A stretch of 64,000 nucleotides of DNA from Halictus rubicundus (taxonomy: Eukaryota; Arthropoda; Insecta; Hymenoptera; Halictidae). The position numbers were made by a program, and so were the translations under genes. The DNA lies in contig NC_135155.1 of the NCBI RefSeq assembly GCF_050948215.1, positions 15,465,001 through 15,529,000 of the forward strand. The letters run 5' to 3'. The notes under the pieces were generated by a model. That model saw nothing but the letters and a program-made list of their open reading frames with translations. It searched no databases and was not told where the DNA came from. Positions 59,931 through 64,000 of the stretch are shown in pieces; position 1 is the first letter of the stretch, and each line of letters opens with the position of its first letter.

Positions 59931-61355
59931 GTTTGGCAGAAAATGTAAACAGTCGATACATGCATCAAAACGTGAACTCGTTGAAAAGTTGCTTTGACCT
60001 TGTCAAGGCCAAAATTGTGCAAGCAGATTTCTTTTCGATCTCCGTTTTTATACAGGAGCACAGAGAAATCGTATTTACTACTTTTTTATTAAACTTTGAA
60101 CACTAATCCGAATACCAAGTATGAATCAATCGATATCGATCTTATCAACGCCTTTGTTTCGATAGGCTAAAAACGTTTCGCCATATTTCCGGGGAACGAG
60201 CTTAATATCTTTAGAAAAGTCAATCACTCTTTCTCAACTGGACAGCTGCGTGCGAATCTCGCAATGCTCGACTCTCTCGATAAATAATAATTAAATGTTA
60301 AATGTCAAGCGGATATCATACGATTCTAGATCCGACCTACTGGTCGCATTTTATTACGCGGAAAAGTTTACGCCGTATAACCTGCAATCATCTTTATTAA
60401 AAAAAAAAAACTTTAAAAGAAAATAATATTTGTAGCGGTCGGTGCCCAACTGCATCTCACAATCAATTGCATAATCTATGACGCAAACGTTTTCGTAATT
60501 GCCCCATATTTGTTCGGAGACACGCATTTGAAAACAGGTCATACTCGTGTCTCAAGAAGCGGCGCGCACACGCAGATCGTTCGTTCGCAGGAAAAACATT
60601 CTAGCTATAGTCATCTACAACGAAGCTTCCTGACAAAGAGCTGCCTACCATAAGTATGCCAGCGTCGACTCCCGCAACGGATGTTTTCCCGGGTCAAACC
60701 GGAAAAACACATTGGAAATACATATAAACATAGTCCAATTTACATTTGACCTACATATTCTATAATACGCGTATCACTTCCTATCGCTATCAATTCTATG
60801 CCCGTTTATTTCAAATGCTAAACAAAATAGAAAATTTATTGCAATAGCCAGTTAGTGGAACGATCTGGCAAAGCGGGAAACTGTATCTCTTGGTATGACA
60901 TTTTTGTTCTTTGTCAACCTTTCTATTCTTTACGAATGCAAAGACATAACAAGGAAGGAGGGTAAGCATGGTGTATCTCGATTGGAAAGTTTGTTCCGGA
61001 CAAAAAGCGCGCGTGTTTCAAAATAAACATTTGATATCTCTTAAAGCTTACATACAATTCATACACTGTAAAGGACGTTTTTTTTATCTGCTTTTGATAC
61101 TCGAAGTAAACATGCAATTTGTTATGATAATTCGATATTCGACTTTAACCAAACATATCATATGATATCATATCGGATCATATGTACACTAATTTTCTGT
61201 TAATGCAATTGTAATTGGAAGTAACTTTCATCGTTCATTACACAAGTAAATATCATCGGAATTATATCAAATTTAGTGTCATTTTCATTAGAAAAATGCC
61301 ACGAATATGTTGGTGAAAGTTTAAAAAAAAAATAATGAAAAATAAAGAAGTTTAT

Positions 61356-61464
61356 TAGTCCGTGTTTTCCGTCAACAACTTCTGAACAAAGCCGCAGAGA
61401 ACATTTTCTTGAAGGGAGAAGTTATTTTCAAAGAAATACAACATTTTTTGGACACCCTGTATAA
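61356..61464. mobile_element. Partial ACAGGGTGTC-family element
   Basis: It contains AGTCCGTGTTTTCCGTCAAC, ACAAAGCCGCAGAGAACATT and AATACAACATTTTTTGGACA followed by CCCTGTATAAT. This is the right half of the family, and the left arm is missing. Confidence 0.7.
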
Positions 61465-63287
61465 TATTTGGAAGTCTTTCGGCAGAGTATGCAGTTTTAC
61501 CATCACTGCTTAGGCCCTTCATAATTTAGCGTAATACAACGTGGTGGTATATCCGACTTGTAGAATCATCAACTGTAGTAGTGAAATTTTTATCGAAATT
61601 CGGTGCAGTTGTTTTCGAATTTTGCAGTGATATACATACATATAAACGAACTAATTTGCACAGTAGTCTAGACTAGATATAGACAAGACGCGGTTATATT
61701 TACTTCGAAACGCGTTAGCCTTCGCTTCGTAACTTTAAAACGCGTTGGGACCGTCCATGATAACAATGGCGCGTCGGGTCTTCCAGGTAAGTGGCCACGA
61801 AAATTCTAGCTAAGTCTTTCCGGATTTATGGCGGGTGCATTGTTGTCGAAAATGGGGAAAGCTTGGAGATTTTCTACGAAGTATTATCTTTGACGAGTAG
61901 GAGGGTAACCATTTTATAAATAGCACAGTCAAGTAGGGAAAGGACCCAAAAGCAGGTAGTATTTCCATTTCTGTTCAGTCGATAGCTATTACGGACGTTT
62001 AGAAGGTTCGCTTTCGAGATAAGTTCTGTACGTATCGTCGAGAGCGCAGCCCTTTTTGAGAGTTTCGAGTACATTCTATCTCTTTACTCGTTTGGACACG
62101 GTATAATGTGTGTCATACGATATAGTATCAGTAACATAGTTTAAGAGCACATTGTTGCGAGATTATATCCTCTTGAAACAGATAAAGCCTAGACTTTTCT
62201 TGATATTCTGGTTTGAAGTATTTTTTTTTCGGTCCCCTTTTGTTTTCCAGAAACACGTGTCCATTGCGTTTCATCTATGGAACTGTAATAGCATTTTCTA
62301 TGAATTTAATATGTAATACAATTACTAATATTGCACATAGAAGTGTTGAGCAAATTAATTTCTTTTATCCGATTGTTATATTATCTGATACCATTTATCG
62401 AAGTTACGGTTAAAGTCAAGACAATAATTTGAAACGTGATATCTCTGACTGTGATATGATGATTAAATGTAGATGGGTGGTGAGCAGACACAGAGATAGA
62501 AGTACATTATTTCTCAATTTTTCTAGAAAATTTTTTTTGATAAATGTCGTTTCCCTCCTTCAAAAATTACAAAATTTCGAAGGATGTCTTTTTATTGTAT
62601 GTTACGTTAAACATTTAAATTTTTATAATGTACACGGTAATTATTTTGACGAGGAATTTTAATTTTACCAAATTTTCCGGACACGTGTAAATTGTAGTTG
62701 AAAACGAAATCTGTTTCGAAGTCAACAATTTGGGAATCCTAATCGCAAAACAAACAGACATTATGCAAACAATTCTCGGTTTACCAGCATCGATAGACGG
62801 GACTATTGTATCTAAATAACACAAAGGAATGTTTGCCTTTGTCGGAAGGCAATGCTAACTCGTGCGATAAAAGATAAGAGCTTGTGCATGCATATGTATG
62901 TATGCGACGTGCATATAAATATTATCCAACTGTTTTTACAAGACATAATTCACGTCAGATTGACGAAATCAGTGACTAATAATCACACAAGACGAAAATG
63001 CATACATACATTATCGAATCATGTTTTGAATCACTAATTATAATGCTAAGTCAATGCTAATAATAATAGAGCTATTTCGGATCGGAATAATATTGCCTGC
63101 TATAATCTTTGCTATTTAAAATTTTTATTAGTTAAACTCAATAAATCTGATTTTGAAAATTCTATTTACAACAGATGTCAAATATTACTAATTTCGTTAT
63201 TATTTATTATACCGACAACAACAATAATTACAAATAGTTATAGTACTCCTGGTAAAAAATATTCGATTAAACTAAACCAACCAACTA

Positions 63288-63514
63288 TTAAACACTAGGT
63301 TTACGGAGCACTAAAAATGACTATTTCACATTTCCTTATAAAAACAACATGAATATATCTATCAAAATCTGTAGCCATTTTTTTTTAAATATATACTCAG
63401 AAAAATCAATTTGTTAAATAATTCCTCACGGATGCATGTTTGCAATCTCAATATTCGTGAATTAAAAAGTATTAGAATCCGTCATTTTGACGGGTCCCGT
63501 AAATCTAGTGTTAA
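63288..63514. mobile_element. TTAA-flanked element, family A, full copy
   Basis: It runs from TTAAACACTAGGTTTACGG to CCCGTAAATCTAGTGTTAA, about 227 bp, with the shared core. It carries the segment GTCATTTTGACGGGTCCCGT near the right end, suggesting the complete right terminus that shorter copies have lost. Confidence 0.87.
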
Positions 63515-63901
63515 TAAAGAAAATATTTGTATCAACAGTAAGAGCAAGAATGTATATGAAAGTGTAAACTATAAAAACAAATGTCTTTTTTCTTATATGG
63601 TACAGAATGAGAATATTTGTTGACCCCAGTTCGAAACAGGTGGAGAATAAAATTGTTCTCGTCGATCTAACGTCATCGTTATCGTTCGAAGGTATTAAAA
63701 ATTGTTGTAATGCTTTGCTGTTAATGTATGAATCGTTGTTACAATTTTAACGTGCATTAACATGCCCAGCCAAGGGTAACATTACGCGTGGATAACATTT
63801 GGCCTTCGCCGCATTGAACGGCAATTAGCCAGGAAAAACGTAAAATAAATAAAACGTGTTTACAGCTGTAAGAGATAGAGAGGAAGCAAGTGCGTTGAAT
63901 T

Positions 63902-63906
<5 letters not shown>

Positions 63907-63969
<63 letters not shown>
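63907..63969. repeat. (TC)n microsatellite, 63 bases
   Basis: The longest pure dinucleotide tract in the window, close to its right edge. Confidence 0.97.
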
Positions 63970-63972
<3 letters not shown>

Positions 63973-64000
63973 AAACGCGGAGGCAGGTCACACGGAAGCA

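Larger units (their letters stand above)
58320..64000. other. Probable first intron of brummer
   Basis: No exon with patatin-domain similarity was seen on the plus strand. The stretch is AT-rich and contains a tandem repeat, an ACAGGGTGTC-family piece, a family A MITE and a long (TC)n tract. An alternative promoter could lie inside: a short ATG-containing segment with a good donor occurs near 61,758-61,786, but nothing identifies it as a real exon. Confidence 0.5.

Noticed and set aside
61758..61786. Possible mini-exon with ATG (MITMARRVFQ) before GTAAGTGG
   Set aside because: The donor is good, but nine or ten codons without any matching downstream exon cannot be assigned to a gene; kept only as a note in the brummer intron.
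1..64000. Horizontal-transfer genes, CRISPR arrays, prophage or gene clusters
   Set aside because: None seen. All genes are spliced, insect-like and of ordinary eukaryotic families; repeats are transposon ends or microsatellites, not spacer arrays.

Overview
The window is animal nuclear DNA, almost certainly from a hymenopteran insect and most likely a bee. The reasons are AT-rich introns mostly of 60-400 bases, GT-AG splicing throughout, insect-type orthologues (a silver-type carboxypeptidase D, brummer, Ankle2), long (GA)n/(CT)n tracts, and many short inverted-repeat DNA transposons with TTAA, TA or 8-bp target duplications. No bacterial operons, rRNA genes, CRISPR arrays or recognisable tRNA genes were seen. 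Genus and species cannot be fixed by reading alone.

Layout. 1-17,037: gene-poor, unusually GC- and CpG-rich in places, with many GA/CT microsatellites, a 16-base G run, a mariner fragment and several inverted-repeat elements. 17,038-20,561 (-): cysteinyl-tRNA synthetase, 9 exons, 733 aa. 22,404-31,027 (+): carboxypeptidase D (silver), 15 exons, 1,676 aa, with four carboxypeptidase-like modules (two active, two decayed), a transmembrane segment and two likely read-through short forms. 32,461-37,348 (+): NAT10 RNA cytidine acetyltransferase, 17 exons, 1,016 aa. 37,492-38,798 (-): NUFIP1-like box C/D snoRNP assembly factor, 5' end unresolved. 40,771-43,420 (-): a proline-rich protein I do not recognise, with a possible 9-nt microexon. 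45,700-48,121 (+): cyclin A. 50,072-52,710 (+): clathrin light chain with a 12-nt in-frame microexon. 53,214-56,022 (-): Ankle2-like protein. 58,160-58,319 (+): first coding exon of brummer (ATGL/PNPLA2-type lipase); its remaining exons were not found before the window ends.

The genes are mostly unrelated housekeeping genes. One pairing stands out: NAT10, whose rRNA acetylation is guided by box C/D snoRNAs, converges tail-to-tail with NUFIP1, which helps assemble box C/D snoRNPs, and their polyadenylation signals lie about 30 bases apart. CARS and carboxypeptidase D are divergent across 1.8 kb.

The main unexplained structure is the repeat content: at least four different TTAA-flanked inverted-repeat families, a hAT-type element with a perfect 8-bp target duplication, TA-type elements, and an ACAGGGTGTC-ended family. 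Many sit in introns, some within a few bases of splice sites. No wholly new multi-gene system was found. The best candidates for something undescribed are the decayed four-domain carboxypeptidase D, the microexons, and the unrecognised proline-rich gene. All exon boundaries were worked out by hand from splice consensus, reading-frame phase and protein similarity remembered from the families; no transcript data were available.
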